64,000 nucleotides of DNA from a virus (IMGVR_UViG_3300025736_000010:48897-112896); one strand, 5' to 3'. Counted from the first letter of the stretch, positions 25,856-37,190 are shown. Made by a program: numbers and translations. The notes: generated by a model not told the origin, from the letters alone.

Positions 25856-27779
25856 TCGTGAATTAATAATGGAACTGAACAGCGAACAAACAAACCTCGC
25901 TAGAACTGGCGTCTCAATAGCTTCTGACGTTGCAACCATCACGGTAGTTGGTGATGAATTAAGCCCCTCCGCTCCGACAGGTCCTTCAGCAACCCAGATC
26001 CCACAAGGTATTAAGGTGACTTGGCAAAACCCATCTACAAACTCAGATGGTTCAGTGTGTTATGATATGCGCTGGACAAAACTGTATTATTCAGCAACAT
26101 CTCCTGTCACAACAAGCGATTCATCCTATACAGTCGCTGCACGCGCTGGAACTTCCTCTGCATTCTCTGATACTGTAGCCGTTGCAACCGCTCGCTACTA
26201 TATCATCACAGCTCTAGATAATTCTGGAAACGAGTCTACCGCAAGCAGTGAAGTCAATTCTACTGGCGGTCCTATTACTCCTACAACTGACATCCCCACA
26301 GATGCCAGTGGTCTGATCTTCGACGATACTGTAGGGACGGAAGGCGTGGTAGTTGGTGATGGAATCCTTGGAATTGCATTTCTAAATCCAGTTGACACTT
26401 GGGTAAACTTCGATCACTTTCGTCTATGGTATGCTGAAGATGATGGCGGCGGATTTGGCGCATGGGTTGAAATATCCCCAACCAACCGTATTGGCTATAT
26501 ACACAAAGGGCTTGACACAACTCATGATTACCGCTACAAAGCTACTGTTGTTTCTACTGACGGCGAAGAGAGCACAACTCCAGATAAGGCAAAATCTGAC
26601 GATTCTGGATATACGCCAAGCGGCTCTAACAATGATTTAATTGTAGCCGAGCTTGTGTTTGCAGAGAATATAGTTGCCGTAAACGAAGTCCGTGGAAACA
26701 ATTTCTACGCATCAAGTTACCTACATATCGGGGCTGACAGCTGGCAAGGTGACGGGATACAATCAGAATATAATTCAGGCGATCCTAGATTTTACGTAGG
26801 TAACGGCACTGCTGTTGCGGACGCCGCTGCTAGATTCTTTCAATTTGACGGAACCAACACAAGATGGAAAGGAGCGAACACAGAACTTGATGCCAGTGGA
26901 AACCTAATTGCTACTAGCGCGACGTTAACAGGTGTAATTACAGCGGACACAGGGTACATTGGCGGAACAAGCGGATGGGTTATAGCAGCAGGAAAACTCA
27001 CGTCAACTGATATTGGCATGGCAACTACGGAAGGCGACGCTACCTATGCGTTCTGGGCGGGGAATGATACTCCCGCTAGCGCGGAATTTAGCGTAACTCA
27101 TGCGGGCGCGTTAGTCGCTGGTGGATTTACAATAGACATTGATAATGGCCTCTATGCGGGCGCTGGGGCAACTAGGGTTCAAATGAAGCCTGGCGTTGGA
27201 TTCTGGGCTGGGGCGACGGCATTTGTAGACGCTCCATTCAGTGTAGATGAAGTTGGCAATATGGCCCTTGGAGTTACTATTTTTACATGGGATGTAGCCA
27301 CATCTACTGCCATTATGCAAGGAACGACGAAGACGGCTAATTCAGGAGAGCGCCTTGCAATCTTTGGGGCTGGCACCGATGCACACAACATGTTTGCATA
27401 CGATGCTGCTGGAATCCGCGCTTCAATCAACTCAGACGACATTCGTGTTTTCGGATCAGCTTGGGATGGAGACTCAGGAACCAAAGCAGCTGCAACGTTG
27501 AGCGTATTCCCATCGACGCCAGCGACTGTAGCACATATAGGTAACGACGAAGTGATTATAGACAACGACTTAATCGTAGGAAGGGCGACTGATCCATCGA
27601 CGGGAGATGCGCTACACGTAACAGGGACAGGTCTCTTCACGAGCACAGTAGTTGTTGGAGACCACGGAGAGAGTACGACTCCAAGCATTGTCAACGTGCT
27701 GTTTTACACGACTGGAAACATCCCAGATGCCGATACTACCCCCAGAGGTACATTTGCTGTACAGGTGCCAGCAGCGTGA
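25836..27779 (+). CDS. tail fibre/tip protein with fibronectin III domains
   Basis: A 647-residue protein. Residues 45-150 (SPSAPTGPSATQIPQGIKVT ... YYIITALDNSGNES) and about 170-265 are fibronectin III-like. The later part has 'ELVFAENIVAVNEVRGNNFY' and the 'ITADTGYIGGTSGWVIAAGK' signature common in tail tip (J-like) proteins. The start is uncertain: ATG 25836 lies inside the HNH gene; ATG 25869 lies just after it and lacks a clear ribosome binding site. The HNH insertion may have displaced the original start. Confidence 0.7.
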   Translation: MVILIPNRELIMELNSEQTNLARTGVSIASDVATITVVGDELSPSAPTGPSATQIPQGIKVTWQNPSTNSDGSVCYDMRWTKLYYSATSPVTTSDSSYTVAARAGTSSAFSDTVAVATARYYIITALDNSGNESTASSEVNSTGGPITPTTDIPTDASGLIFDDTVGTEGVVVGDGILGIAFLNPVDTWVNFDHFRLWYAEDDGGGFGAWVEISPTNRIGYIHKGLDTTHDYRYKATVVSTDGEESTTPDKAKSDDSGYTPSGSNNDLIVAELVFAENIVAVNEVRGNNFYASSYLHIGADSWQGDGIQSEYNSGDPRFYVGNGTAVADAAARFFQFDGTNTRWKGANTELDASGNLIATSATLTGVITADTGYIGGTSGWVIAAGKLTSTDIGMATTEGDATYAFWAGNDTPASAEFSVTHAGALVAGGFTIDIDNGLYAGAGATRVQMKPGVGFWAGATAFVDAPFSVDEVGNMALGVTIFTWDVATSTAIMQGTTKTANSGERLAIFGAGTDAHNMFAYDAAGIRASINSDDIRVFGSAWDGDSGTKAAATLSVFPSTPATVAHIGNDEVIIDNDLIVGRATDPSTGDALHVTGTGLFTSTVVVGDHGESTTPSIVNVLFYTTGNIPDADTTPRGTFAVQVPAA

Positions 27780-29830
27780 GTACCGAGGTAACATTCCACA
27801 GCACTACCAGTGATGGGTATATGTACTCTAAGACAGACTCCAATTTTAGTGTAGCGAGAGATGCTGGGACTGCCGACGGGATTGATGCAGTAACTGATCG
27901 TCTTGGAGTTGGTCTTGACTATCCGAATGCTGCTGGAGACAAATACCGTTTCTACAGAACGTATCTATACTTTGACACATCATCTATCCCCGATGGGGCA
28001 ACGATCATAGCCGCAGAGATTAAACTATATGCAATAGGAGAATACACTATAATCACACCTGGGTTTTCTCTTGTTCTTATGAAAGACACAGATGAAACAT
28101 ACCCTCACGATCCTCTTGTTGTGGGCGATTTTGACCGAGCGTTCTATATTGGCGGTGGCGCTTCTTCACAATCTATCTACACTGGGCAATCAGGCTATAA
28201 GACATTCACATTTAATGAGGTCGGAAAAGCACTCTGGGTAAACGATACAGGAACATCAAAGTTTGTTGTCATGTCATCGCTAGATATTGGGTACACAATC
28301 CCTACGACGAAAATGTTCACTACGCTCTACTCGAACGAAGAAGGAGATGGTTATTGGCCAGAACTAAAGCTGACATATGCAACTCAATGCACTGTGACAA
28401 CAGGGGCAGCAACAGTAATTCTGGCGAGCGGCGCTACAGGTAATGGGAACGTCACAGATGCTGGTAGCGAAACAGTCACAACACGCGGAGTAATCTGGAA
28501 TGATGATGGTACTGATCCTGTTGACTGGGACAGTAAGGACAATTTTGCGGCGGCGGTTGCTGGCGGAACAGGAGCATTCACAGCAGAGATAACTGGATGC
28601 GATGCAGAGACATCGTACTACTACAGGGCGTATGCAACGTCGTGGGCAGAGGATGTCGGCCCGAATGGTACATCTGTTGGCGCAGCAGTCCAGTTCACAA
28701 CTACGGCTGACTCAACTATCCTCACGGTAACAACGCAGGCAGCAACAGACGTTGCTATTACAACCGTGACTGCCAATGGAACAATTATTGAGGATGCAGC
28801 TCACGATGTAACTGCATACGGATTTGTCTACAAACTTAGCGGCGATCCTGGGGTGCCAGCTGATCCAACAACCGCAGATAACTACACAGATGAAGGCGCT
28901 GAATCATCGCCAGCAGAAGGTGCATTTACGTCTGTTAATGACCCAATAACTGGCCTTACTTCGGCATCAACATATTTCATCCGTGCTTATGCTACTACAT
29001 CTGAAGATGGGACTGCCTATGGAGCATTAGACGTATTCTACACGGGAACTGAAACAACGGCGACTCTTTACTCATCCACAAGCGATGGCTACATTCATTG
29101 CAAGGGATCGTATCACACCAATTGGTCTACAACTTGGAATATGGCGCACGATAGCGATGGAAGTGCTGGGGGTTCTTATACTTCTGTAGACCAGGATGTA
29201 ACCGGGGATGATATCTATGCTTACGTTAATGCTGGTACTAACGCATACAACATATATCGCGGGTATCTGTTCTTCGATACAAGCGGCATCCCAGCCGGAG
29301 TTACTGTTATTTCTGCTACTCTATCTCTTTATATTAAAGGGAAGTACAAGGCAGACAGGGATTCGTCACTCGTCATTCAAAAGGGGGCAACAGGCTATCC
29401 GCACGACCCGTTGGAAAACACTGACTACGATTATACAGAATACTCAGGCAGTTACGGATCATTAGCGTATGACGACGCAACAATATCCCAATACAACGAC
29501 ATAGTGCTTGATACGGGCATCATTGTTGCTGGAGGAGACACCAATCTATGCGTGCGCGAGGGGGAATATGATGTTGCCGATAGTGCATCGGGACTTGGAT
29601 CTGATGATTACGCAGGTTTCATATTCTATGCGGCTGAAAAACTGACTACGTATAGACCAAAGCTGGTTGTGGTCTACTCAGTAGCACAAGAACCATCATT
29701 CCCATTGGTTAACATTGGCGATGCGTGGGTAGCACCTCTTAACATATTAGTTAACATTGGCGATGAATGGATTTCATATCTAGATCTTGACGTGAACATT
29801 GGAGACGCTTGGGTTGCGCCGGTTGAATAA
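27776..29830 (+). CDS. fibre protein with duplicated DNRLRE-like domains
   Basis: A 684-residue protein with a GTG start in a GTGA overlap. Two homologous beta-sandwich domains, 'YRFYRTYLYFDTSSIPDGAT' (residue 62) and 'YNIYRGYLFFDTSGIPAGVT' (residue 487), resemble DNRLRE/CBM-like adhesion domains. Between them are two fibronectin-like repeats (SYYYRAYATSWAED; STYFIRAYATTSED). The C-terminus ends in three repeats of 'VNIGDxW(V/I)', also seen as short DNA repeats. Probably a receptor-binding or adhesion fibre. Confidence 0.65.
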   Translation: MSTEVTFHSTTSDGYMYSKTDSNFSVARDAGTADGIDAVTDRLGVGLDYPNAAGDKYRFYRTYLYFDTSSIPDGATIIAAEIKLYAIGEYTIITPGFSLVLMKDTDETYPHDPLVVGDFDRAFYIGGGASSQSIYTGQSGYKTFTFNEVGKALWVNDTGTSKFVVMSSLDIGYTIPTTKMFTTLYSNEEGDGYWPELKLTYATQCTVTTGAATVILASGATGNGNVTDAGSETVTTRGVIWNDDGTDPVDWDSKDNFAAAVAGGTGAFTAEITGCDAETSYYYRAYATSWAEDVGPNGTSVGAAVQFTTTADSTILTVTTQAATDVAITTVTANGTIIEDAAHDVTAYGFVYKLSGDPGVPADPTTADNYTDEGAESSPAEGAFTSVNDPITGLTSASTYFIRAYATTSEDGTAYGALDVFYTGTETTATLYSSTSDGYIHCKGSYHTNWSTTWNMAHDSDGSAGGSYTSVDQDVTGDDIYAYVNAGTNAYNIYRGYLFFDTSGIPAGVTVISATLSLYIKGKYKADRDSSLVIQKGATGYPHDPLENTDYDYTEYSGSYGSLAYDDATISQYNDIVLDTGIIVAGGDTNLCVREGEYDVADSASGLGSDDYAGFIFYAAEKLTTYRPKLVVVYSVAQEPSFPLVNIGDAWVAPLNILVNIGDEWISYLDLDVNIGDAWVAPVE

Positions 29831-29850
29831 TATAGTTTCAGTGCAATCAC

Positions 29851-29879
29851 TTGACATTTGATACAAAATATGGTATAAT
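29851..29879 (+). promoter_or_regulatory. sigma70-type promoter (ATATGGTATAAT family)
   Basis: TTGACA (29851-29856), 17 bp, TATAAT (29874-29879) with extended TGG. Confidence 0.85.
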
Positions 29880-29934
29880 AGAGCATGGTTCAAGGAGAAG
29901 ACTTGGAAAGGAATAAAACAGGAGGAAGATAGTT

Positions 29935-31848
<1,914 letters not shown>

Positions 31849-31898
31849 GGATTGGCGGTGTATCAAACGTAAGCTAAATAATAAATAGGGAGATACTT

Positions 31899-32801
31899 AT
31901 GGTAATTGAAACTACAAAGATTAGCGTTTATTCTATTTGTCGAAATGAGGAAGCAAGTTGCAGAGTAGCATGGGAATCAGTAAAGGACGCTGACGAGCTT
32001 GTAGTAGTGATTGATAGCCGCACATCTGATAATACAGAGGAAATTGCGCGAGAATTTACCGATAAAATTTATCATTTTGATTGGTCCGAAAGTTTCTCAG
32101 AAATGAAAAACTTCGCTGCATCTATGTGTTCGCATAATTGGGTATTCCACCTCGGAGGAGCTAAGACACTAGAAGAAGGTGGGATAGAAAAGATGAGGTC
32201 TATCATACATGAGCACGGTGACGCACATGATTCCTTTCTAGTCAAACTTGTATCAAAGACAGTTTCAGAACATTCCCATTATCTACCGCATCTTTATCGA
32301 AAGGATAATGTAGAGTACAGCGGCGCAATCCACGAGGTGATTACTGATACAGGATTCTACGCTGGCGATGTGGTAATTACATGGGGACAAAATCCGAACC
32401 ATAAAGCAGATCCTGACAGGAACATGCGTATCCTAAAAAAAGAGGTTGCTAAAATTACGAATGGTGCTAGGTGGAAATTCTATTTAGCCAGGGAGTACTA
32501 TTACAGGAATGATTGGGAAAAGTCATTTAATTTGTTTAGCGAGTATATCAAGATTTCAAAGTTTAAAGCGGAGAAAGGAGACGCATACCTGCTTGCTTCT
32601 AAGTGTTTGTTTCAGTTGGGGAGGGGCAATGAAGCAAGAGAGCATTGCCTGCGCTCGATAGAGATAAACCCTGACCATGAGGAGGCCCTTCGCTTTATGG
32701 CAGACTTGCACTATGAACCATGGAAAAGAAAATGGCTTCAATTCGCTGATATGGCTGAAAATAATGGCGTACTTTTCGTCGTTAAAAGAGCGAACTTGTG
32801 A
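31899..32801 (+). CDS. GT2 glycosyltransferase with TPR-like tail
   Basis: A 300-residue protein. The N-terminal GT-A fold is recognised by 'ISVYSICRNEEASCRVAWES', 'DELVVVIDSRTSDNTEEIA' (DxD-like region) and 'VWHLGG-type NWVFHLGGAK'. The C-terminal 100 residues form two tetratricopeptide-like helices pairs (GDAYLLASKCLFQLGRGNEA; CLRSIEINPDHEEALRFMA). This GT2-TPR arrangement is common in bacteria. It may glycosylate fibre or host surface. Confidence 0.8.
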   Translation: MVIETTKISVYSICRNEEASCRVAWESVKDADELVVVIDSRTSDNTEEIAREFTDKIYHFDWSESFSEMKNFAASMCSHNWVFHLGGAKTLEEGGIEKMRSIIHEHGDAHDSFLVKLVSKTVSEHSHYLPHLYRKDNVEYSGAIHEVITDTGFYAGDVVITWGQNPNHKADPDRNMRILKKEVAKITNGARWKFYLAREYYYRNDWEKSFNLFSEYIKISKFKAEKGDAYLLASKCLFQLGRGNEAREHCLRSIEINPDHEEALRFMADLHYEPWKRKWLQFADMAENNGVLFVVKRANL

Positions 32802-32827
32802 AAAGTGTAAAATATGGAAACGCCGCC

Positions 32828-32856
32828 TTGACAGAAAATTATCTATGTAGTATAAT
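32828..32856 (+). promoter_or_regulatory. sigma70-type promoter
   Basis: TTGACA (32828-32833), 17 bp, TATAAT (32851-32856). Confidence 0.8.
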
Positions 32857-32878
32857 ATAACTAATTGGAGGCAACAAA

Positions 32879-33325
32879 TTGCAGTCTAATATAGAACTTC
32901 TAGAGGAATTAACGAAGAACCTACCGATATTAGATCCTTTAATGTTTGCTGGAATAAGCAATTCTACAGTGTCTTATGCCGTTGAGTGCGGAGAAGGAAC
33001 CGCTAAAAACCTCATGAACATTGACGGAATTGCAGTAGCCAATTGTATCTTTTCGCCAGACACCGTGTTGCCGAGACACAATCACGAAGAAAAGGAGTGG
33101 TTTTTAGTCTATTCTGGAACGCTTGATGTTGCCATAGATGGACTAGCCACAGAAGACATCGGGAGATTGATGGGCAACGGGAGCAATTTTATGCTAAAAG
33201 CAGGCGATTTTATCTTTGTTCCTCCGAGAATACCGCATGTTGTGTCTTCGACCAATGGCGCTAAATTTATTGCGATCACTATCCCAAGTTCTCCTGCATT
33301 TCCGGGTGACGATGCCAGAGAATAA
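32879..33325 (+). CDS. cupin-fold protein
   Basis: A 148-residue protein with a TTG start 8 bases after TTGGAGG. It carries both cupin motifs: 'TVLPRHNHEEKEWFLVYSG' (metal ligands H, H, E) and 'GDFIFVPPRIPHVVSS' (H). Single-domain cupins bind a metal and often a sugar or small acid; the substrate here is not known. It may act with the adjacent glycosyltransferase. It overlaps the next gene. Confidence 0.75.
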   Translation: MQSNIELLEELTKNLPILDPLMFAGISNSTVSYAVECGEGTAKNLMNIDGIAVANCIFSPDTVLPRHNHEEKEWFLVYSGTLDVAIDGLATEDIGRLMGNGSNFMLKAGDFIFVPPRIPHVVSSTNGAKFIAITIPSSPAFPGDDARE

Positions 33326-33617
33326 CGGAGATGGGTGGGCGAATTGGGCCAATCATGTATTAGCCGAGCTAAAGAGGAACGCCGACGGAAATCAACGCAT
33401 AGAAGATAAGCTAGACACAATGAACGAACAATTGACTCGCCATGAAGTGTACATCGAGGAAGCAAAAGACAAGGATATCATTGGCAAGGTTGTAAATAAC
33501 ACAAAGTTTGTCACCAACGTTAATAAACTCGTGTGGAAACTTGTCGGAACCGCTCTTGTATCCGCCGGAGGAATAACTGGACTTGTGAACTATCTGTCTG
33601 GTGCCTTTACCAAATAA
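33312..33617 (+). CDS. holin-like/XhlA-type membrane protein
   Basis: A 101-residue protein starting within the cupin gene end. An N-terminal coiled coil (NQRIEDKLDTMNEQLTRHEV) is followed by one transmembrane segment (LVGTALVSAGGITGLVNYL). This is the architecture of XhlA/haemolysin-type phage lysis helpers. The lysis role is inferred. Confidence 0.55.
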   Translation: MPENNGDGWANWANHVLAELKRNADGNQRIEDKLDTMNEQLTRHEVYIEEAKDKDIIGKVVNNTKFVTNVNKLVWKLVGTALVSAGGITGLVNYLSGAFTK

Positions 33618-33625
33618 AACTCGCC

Positions 33626-33654
33626 TTGCAATCATCTTCCTAATAGTGTATAAT
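33626..33654 (+). promoter_or_regulatory. sigma70-type promoter
   Basis: TTGCAA (33626-33631), 17 bp, TATAAT (33649-33654). A Shine-Dalgarno-like AAGGGAGG follows with no gene start, then a second promoter; a gene may have been lost here. Confidence 0.65.
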
Positions 33655-33688
33655 CATATCAATAAGGGAGGACATCAAACCAAAAGAC

Positions 33689-33717
33689 TTGACAAACTGG
33701 TAGATTTGTGGTATACT
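33689..33717 (+). promoter_or_regulatory. sigma70-type promoter (TTGACAAAC family)
   Basis: TTGACA (33689-33694), 17 bp, TATACT (33712-33717), upstream of the PKD lipoprotein gene. Confidence 0.75.
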
Positions 33718-33742
33718 TGGTTAAATTATTGAGGAGGCTTAT

Positions 33743-34369
33743 ATGAAGAAGATTAAGATTGGGCTGCTAGTGGGAGTTTTAGTGGCCATGTGTATTGGGT
33801 TGGCGTCGTGTATGTTGCCCGGAGAGTTGGTAGGAGGCGCTGTGCCAGTGGCCAGCTTTGATGTAACAATTGACGACCTTGCGGTGACGTTTGACGGCAG
33901 CAATTCCTATGATGTTTATGGTGGAGCTATTTCGTATGATTGGTATTTTGGTGACGGAGCAATTAGCGCTCGTAAGAAGCCGCGACATACGTATGCGAAT
34001 TACGGTACATATAGCGTGTTGTTGATTGTCACCAACGAAAGTGGGGATACTGGACGGGCTGAAAGAGAGATAACTATCACAGGCGAGCTTGACTTTGATC
34101 CGGTCGTTTTGTTTTCATACATTCCGGCTAAAATTCAGACTGATTCAATCGTAATATTTAATGGCAGCGAATCACACGCGATTGGCACGAAAATCTATTG
34201 GTGTAGATGGGATTTTGGTGATGGAGAAACAACCGGAAAGGAAAGTTGGGAGAAGGCAAAAACAGTTTGGCATACATATCAAGACGCCGGAATTTATACG
34301 GTATTCCTAACAGTATGGGATGGCAATGGAAAAGTTAAGTCTACGTGGCATAGTATAACTGTCAAATAG
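33743..34369 (+). CDS. lipoprotein with two PKD domains
   Basis: A 208-residue protein. The signal peptide (KIKIGLLVGVLVAMCIGLAS) ends in lipobox LASC, so it should be lipid-anchored. Two PKD domains follow: 'FDGSNSYDVYGGAISYDWYF-GDG' and 'FNGSESHAIGTKI ... WDFGDGETTG', each with the usual 'HTY...G.Y.V' strand. Probably displayed on the host cell surface or periplasm; superinfection exclusion or adhesion are possible but not shown. It has its own promoter. Confidence 0.8.
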   Translation: MKKIKIGLLVGVLVAMCIGLASCMLPGELVGGAVPVASFDVTIDDLAVTFDGSNSYDVYGGAISYDWYFGDGAISARKKPRHTYANYGTYSVLLIVTNESGDTGRAEREITITGELDFDPVVLFSYIPAKIQTDSIVIFNGSESHAIGTKIYWCRWDFGDGETTGKESWEKAKTVWHTYQDAGIYTVFLTVWDGNGKVKSTWHSITVK

Positions 34370-34370
34370 G

Positions 34371-34399
34371 TTGACTTTTTGACGAAACTATGGTATAAT
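34371..34399 (+). promoter_or_regulatory. sigma70-type promoter (TTGACTTTT family)
   Basis: TTGACT (34371-34376), 17 bp, TATAAT (34394-34399) with extended TGG, just after the PKD gene stop. Confidence 0.85.
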
Positions 34400-34420
34400 A
34401 TTAATCAGTAATGGAGGTAC

Positions 34421-34696
34421 ATGATGGAAGAAAAGAAAGGAGGGGCATTTTTCGAGTGGCTGAAGGCGCGAGGGGCTGGTTTTCTAGTTTGGATTCTCCG
34501 CACAGCTATTTGGCGAATCTTAGTTAAGATTCTAGAAAAGGCCAATTCGGCTGATATTGCAGACAAGGTTCGTCCTTACCTGCGAAGTTTGTATAAGAAA
34601 CTTGGTCCAGACGCACAGGTTGCGATTACTGAGGCTATTAGGAAGATGGCGGCATTTGCCGAGGAACTATTAGAAAATGAAGAAGTAGGAAATTAA
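34421..34696 (+). CDS. small amphipathic/membrane-associated protein
   Basis: A 91-residue protein behind GGAGGTAC. The N-terminal half is hydrophobic and Trp-rich (GAGFLVWILRTAIWRILVKI), the C-terminal half helical. It may be membrane associated. Its place near the holin-like gene allows a lysis role, unproven. Confidence 0.5.
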   Translation: MMEEKKGGAFFEWLKARGAGFLVWILRTAIWRILVKILEKANSADIADKVRPYLRSLYKKLGPDAQVAITEAIRKMAAFAEELLENEEVGN

Positions 34697-34712
34697 ATCT
34701 AGGAGGTTTATA

Positions 34713-35183
34713 ATGAAGAAGTTTTTGATTGCACTTATTACGCTTGTCGCTTTGAGTACGGCTGTTTTTGCTGGCGGTCCATTGCTTGGTGTTGCTATTA
34801 CCCCAATCAACGGTCAAAATAGTATGCTTACATTTGGGTATGACTTCGGTGACGTGAATCTTGAAATTCAGAAGGATGACTTGTCGACTCCATTTCTTCT
34901 TTGGAATTCCGCAGTTATGTGGACCCCGCGACTTCCAGACGGTTTTGGCTATAGGGCCGGGGCAAAGTTAACAATGAATTATGCACAGATAAGAAACACC
35001 AATACCGGCAGACTGCAATATAATCAGTTTTCATTTGCACTTGGTGTTTCTAAAACATGGGGGCCTCTACAACTTTATGGCGATCTAAATCTTTCACCAA
35101 GAGGAGCTGGCAATCTTATCGTTCTTCCTGTTATCGGAGTTAACTTTCTGTTCGGGGATCTGATCCCAGACGTAAGTATCTAG
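34713..35183 (+). CDS. exported beta-barrel-like protein
   Basis: A 156-residue protein with a Sec signal peptide (KKFLIALITLVALSTAVFA, cleavage near AFA-GG). The mature part has alternating strands (MLTFGYDFGDVNLEIQ; FGYRAGAKLTMNYAQIR; LQLYGDLNLSPRGAGNLIVL) and ends in strand-like residues. It resembles a small outer-membrane barrel, which would suggest a diderm host. Role unknown; possibly surface modification during infection. Confidence 0.6.
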   Translation: MKKFLIALITLVALSTAVFAGGPLLGVAITPINGQNSMLTFGYDFGDVNLEIQKDDLSTPFLLWNSAVMWTPRLPDGFGYRAGAKLTMNYAQIRNTNTGRLQYNQFSFALGVSKTWGPLQLYGDLNLSPRGAGNLIVLPVIGVNFLFGDLIPDVSI

Positions 35184-35193
35184 CATTACAAAA

Positions 35194-35219
35194 GCGTGGC
35201 GGAATAAACGCCGCCACGC
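35194..35219 (+). terminator. 9-bp hairpin between exported-protein genes
   Basis: GCGTGGCGG-aataaacg-CCGCCACGC perfect stem. The U-tract is absent, so it may be a weak terminator or an mRNA-protecting hairpin. Confidence 0.5.
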
Positions 35220-35242
35220 ACATCTTATAAAAGGGAGAAAAC

Positions 35243-36028
35243 ATGAAACGAATTCTAACACTAATTCTTCTTCTATCTCTATCACTTATGTATGGGTGTT
35301 TTGAGGCGCCTAGTGTGGTAGTAATCGAAGTAGTTTTGATTTCGCCAGAAGGCACTATAAACGCACCGCTGCTTAACGGCCAGCCGTTTGGGTATAATAC
35401 GCCACAGCCTGGGAATGCGCTGCTTGTTAGTTTTGCGTCTTACGTTGACCAATACGGTGCAAGCACTGGGCTATCCGACGACGAGAAATATACTGTAAAG
35501 AACGCTACATTCAGGATGCCATCTAAGTGTGAGAACGACACAGTATTTTGGACAGTAGACTTGCCGAGGAATCAGTTTAGGGTTGTGCCAGGTTGGACAG
35601 GAACTATTAACCCGTATAATGGATTTGAATGGGCACCGTTCATTGGATGGGAACCTTACAAGTTTGATTGCAAAATGGAATATGGATCACAACTTCCTTA
35701 TGGTATGCCAGAAGGTGACGCCGAGATGTTTGTTGAGGCAGAGGCCAACAAAATTGACGTTGAGTTTGCTGCCGACCCCACGTTCGGAACCAGATACCCT
35801 GGAGGGTATTACAAACTTGACGTGTCGTACTCAGACAAGATCAATACACACAGATTTGTTGCAGAAATAGAAGAGCCTGGAGTTTACGATGTTAATTACT
35901 ATGATGTTGGTGGAAAACTGGTTGGTTCGTGGCGATACACAGTCCCGGCGACTTGGTTTACGATCGACGAGTTGTTCTATGTTCATGTTGGTGGAAATGG
36001 GCAGTGTGCGTTATCGGGAGAAAAATGA
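35243..36028 (+). CDS. lipoprotein
   Basis: A 261-residue protein. Signal peptide (KRILTLILLLSLSLMYG) with lipobox LMYGC. The mature part is aromatic and beta-rich with no known domain (NPYNGFEWAPFIGWEPYKFD). It overlaps the next gene by ATGA. It joins the neighbouring exported genes in a probable cell-surface module. Confidence 0.6.
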   Translation: MKRILTLILLLSLSLMYGCFEAPSVVVIEVVLISPEGTINAPLLNGQPFGYNTPQPGNALLVSFASYVDQYGASTGLSDDEKYTVKNATFRMPSKCENDTVFWTVDLPRNQFRVVPGWTGTINPYNGFEWAPFIGWEPYKFDCKMEYGSQLPYGMPEGDAEMFVEAEANKIDVEFAADPTFGTRYPGGYYKLDVSYSDKINTHRFVAEIEEPGVYDVNYYDVGGKLVGSWRYTVPATWFTIDELFYVHVGGNGQCALSGEK

Positions 36029-36537
36029 ACACAATACGAAGAATAGGGGCTTGGCTGAGGAAGTGGCTTACTCTTAAAAACACTGTAGTTGTGCCAGAAC
36101 CGCCGACTCCAATTAATGACAACGGAGTTTACATCACAGCTAAACAGGCTAACGATATCATTGTTGCTGCATTGGGAAAGCGGTTGGCATCACGCTCGCA
36201 CATTCATTTAGCTGACGCGGAATATTACTGTCCGTCAAAGGAATACGTTGAACACCTAGTTGAGCAAGACAACACAGACTCGAATATATACGCTGCTGAG
36301 CGTTTTGACTGCGATGATTTTTCGTTCACACTAAAGGCTAGTTTTTGTATAGATGCGTATAGGAATGGAGTTCGCCGGTCTGCACATGCAGCAGGTATTG
36401 TGTGGGGAAAGATACCACATCCGCACGCTATGAACTGGGTTATCACTGACGATCTGAAGTTGAGATTGATTGAACCGCAAACCGACGCATGGAAAGAATG
36501 GGGAGATAAGTTCTCTATATGGTTGATGGCCGCTTAA
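36025..36537 (+). CDS. MOA-lectin-related (cysteine protease-like) domain protein
   Basis: A 170-residue protein starting at the ATGA overlap. The region 'AAERFDCDDFSFTLKASFCI', 'HAAGIVWGKIPHPHAMNWVI' and 'LRLIEPQTDAWKEWG' is the pattern of the C-terminal domain of MOA-type lectins found in phage proteins, with a transglutaminase-like Cys/His arrangement (C in DCDD, H in HAMN). Catalytic activity and substrate are not known; peptidoglycan or protein cleavage is conceivable. Confidence 0.55.
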   Translation: MNTIRRIGAWLRKWLTLKNTVVVPEPPTPINDNGVYITAKQANDIIVAALGKRLASRSHIHLADAEYYCPSKEYVEHLVEQDNTDSNIYAAERFDCDDFSFTLKASFCIDAYRNGVRRSAHAAGIVWGKIPHPHAMNWVITDDLKLRLIEPQTDAWKEWGDKFSIWLMAA

Positions 36538-36548
36538 TTGGAGGGAGA

Positions 36549-37190
36549 ATGACAGATAACTTACGAATTTGGAATAACGTAAAACAGCCACCGGCAGAAA
36601 TGTTGAAGCCGATTCCGGCAGGTCGATTGAAGGGATTTACTGATATTGATCCGACATGGCGATTGATGGAACTTACTAAACAGTTTGGGATGTGCGGAAT
36701 TGGATGGAAGTATACTATTGAAAATAAGTGGCTAGAGGAAGCCGCATTTGATGAGGTAATCGCGTTTGTTGACATTTTTCTGTATGTTAAAGGCGACGAT
36801 GGTTGGTCGGATGCAATCCCGGGACACGGAAGTTCAAAATTTACAGTGAAGGAAAGGAACGGACTATATAACAACGATGAAGCATATAAAATGGCATTAA
36901 CGGATAGCTTCTCGGTTGCGTGCAAGGCGCTTGGTTTCGGCGCTGACATTTATCTTGGACGCTGGGACGGTGCTAATTACGCTAATTATACTGTTGATGA
37001 GTCCAAGGTAGACGAGTGGCTCTCTGAGTGTGAGGCCGCTAGCAATTCCAGTGCAGATGTTTTTGCTGAGTGGTGGACAGGAAATAGGGATCAAATCAAG
37101 AACGAATGCGGAGACGCCGGAGCTGTAGAAGTCTACAATCTATTTACCGCATATCATGAAAGGCTAAAGAAAGAAGCGTCTGGTAGCTAA
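36549..37190 (+). CDS. Rad52-superfamily single-strand annealing protein
   Basis: A 213-residue protein behind GGAGGGAGA. It shows the phage recombinase pattern 'DIDPTWRLMELTKQFGMCGI', 'DEVIAFVDIFLYV', and 'DEAYKMALTDSFSVACKALG' followed by 'FGADIYLGRWD', as in Sak/DUF1071-like annealing proteins. It would anneal complementary single strands produced by the adjacent exonuclease. The stop lies 2 bases before the exonuclease start. Confidence 0.7.
   Translation: MTDNLRIWNNVKQPPAEMLKPIPAGRLKGFTDIDPTWRLMELTKQFGMCGIGWKYTIENKWLEEAAFDEVIAFVDIFLYVKGDDGWSDAIPGHGSSKFTVKERNGLYNNDEAYKMALTDSFSVACKALGFGADIYLGRWDGANYANYTVDESKVDEWLSECEAASNSSADVFAEWWTGNRDQIKNECGDAGAVEVYNLFTAYHERLKKEASGS

Noticed and set aside
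24367-25869. Intron splitting a tail gene around the HNH gene at 25013
   Set aside because: The flanking genes have their own starts and do not form one recognisable protein when joined.
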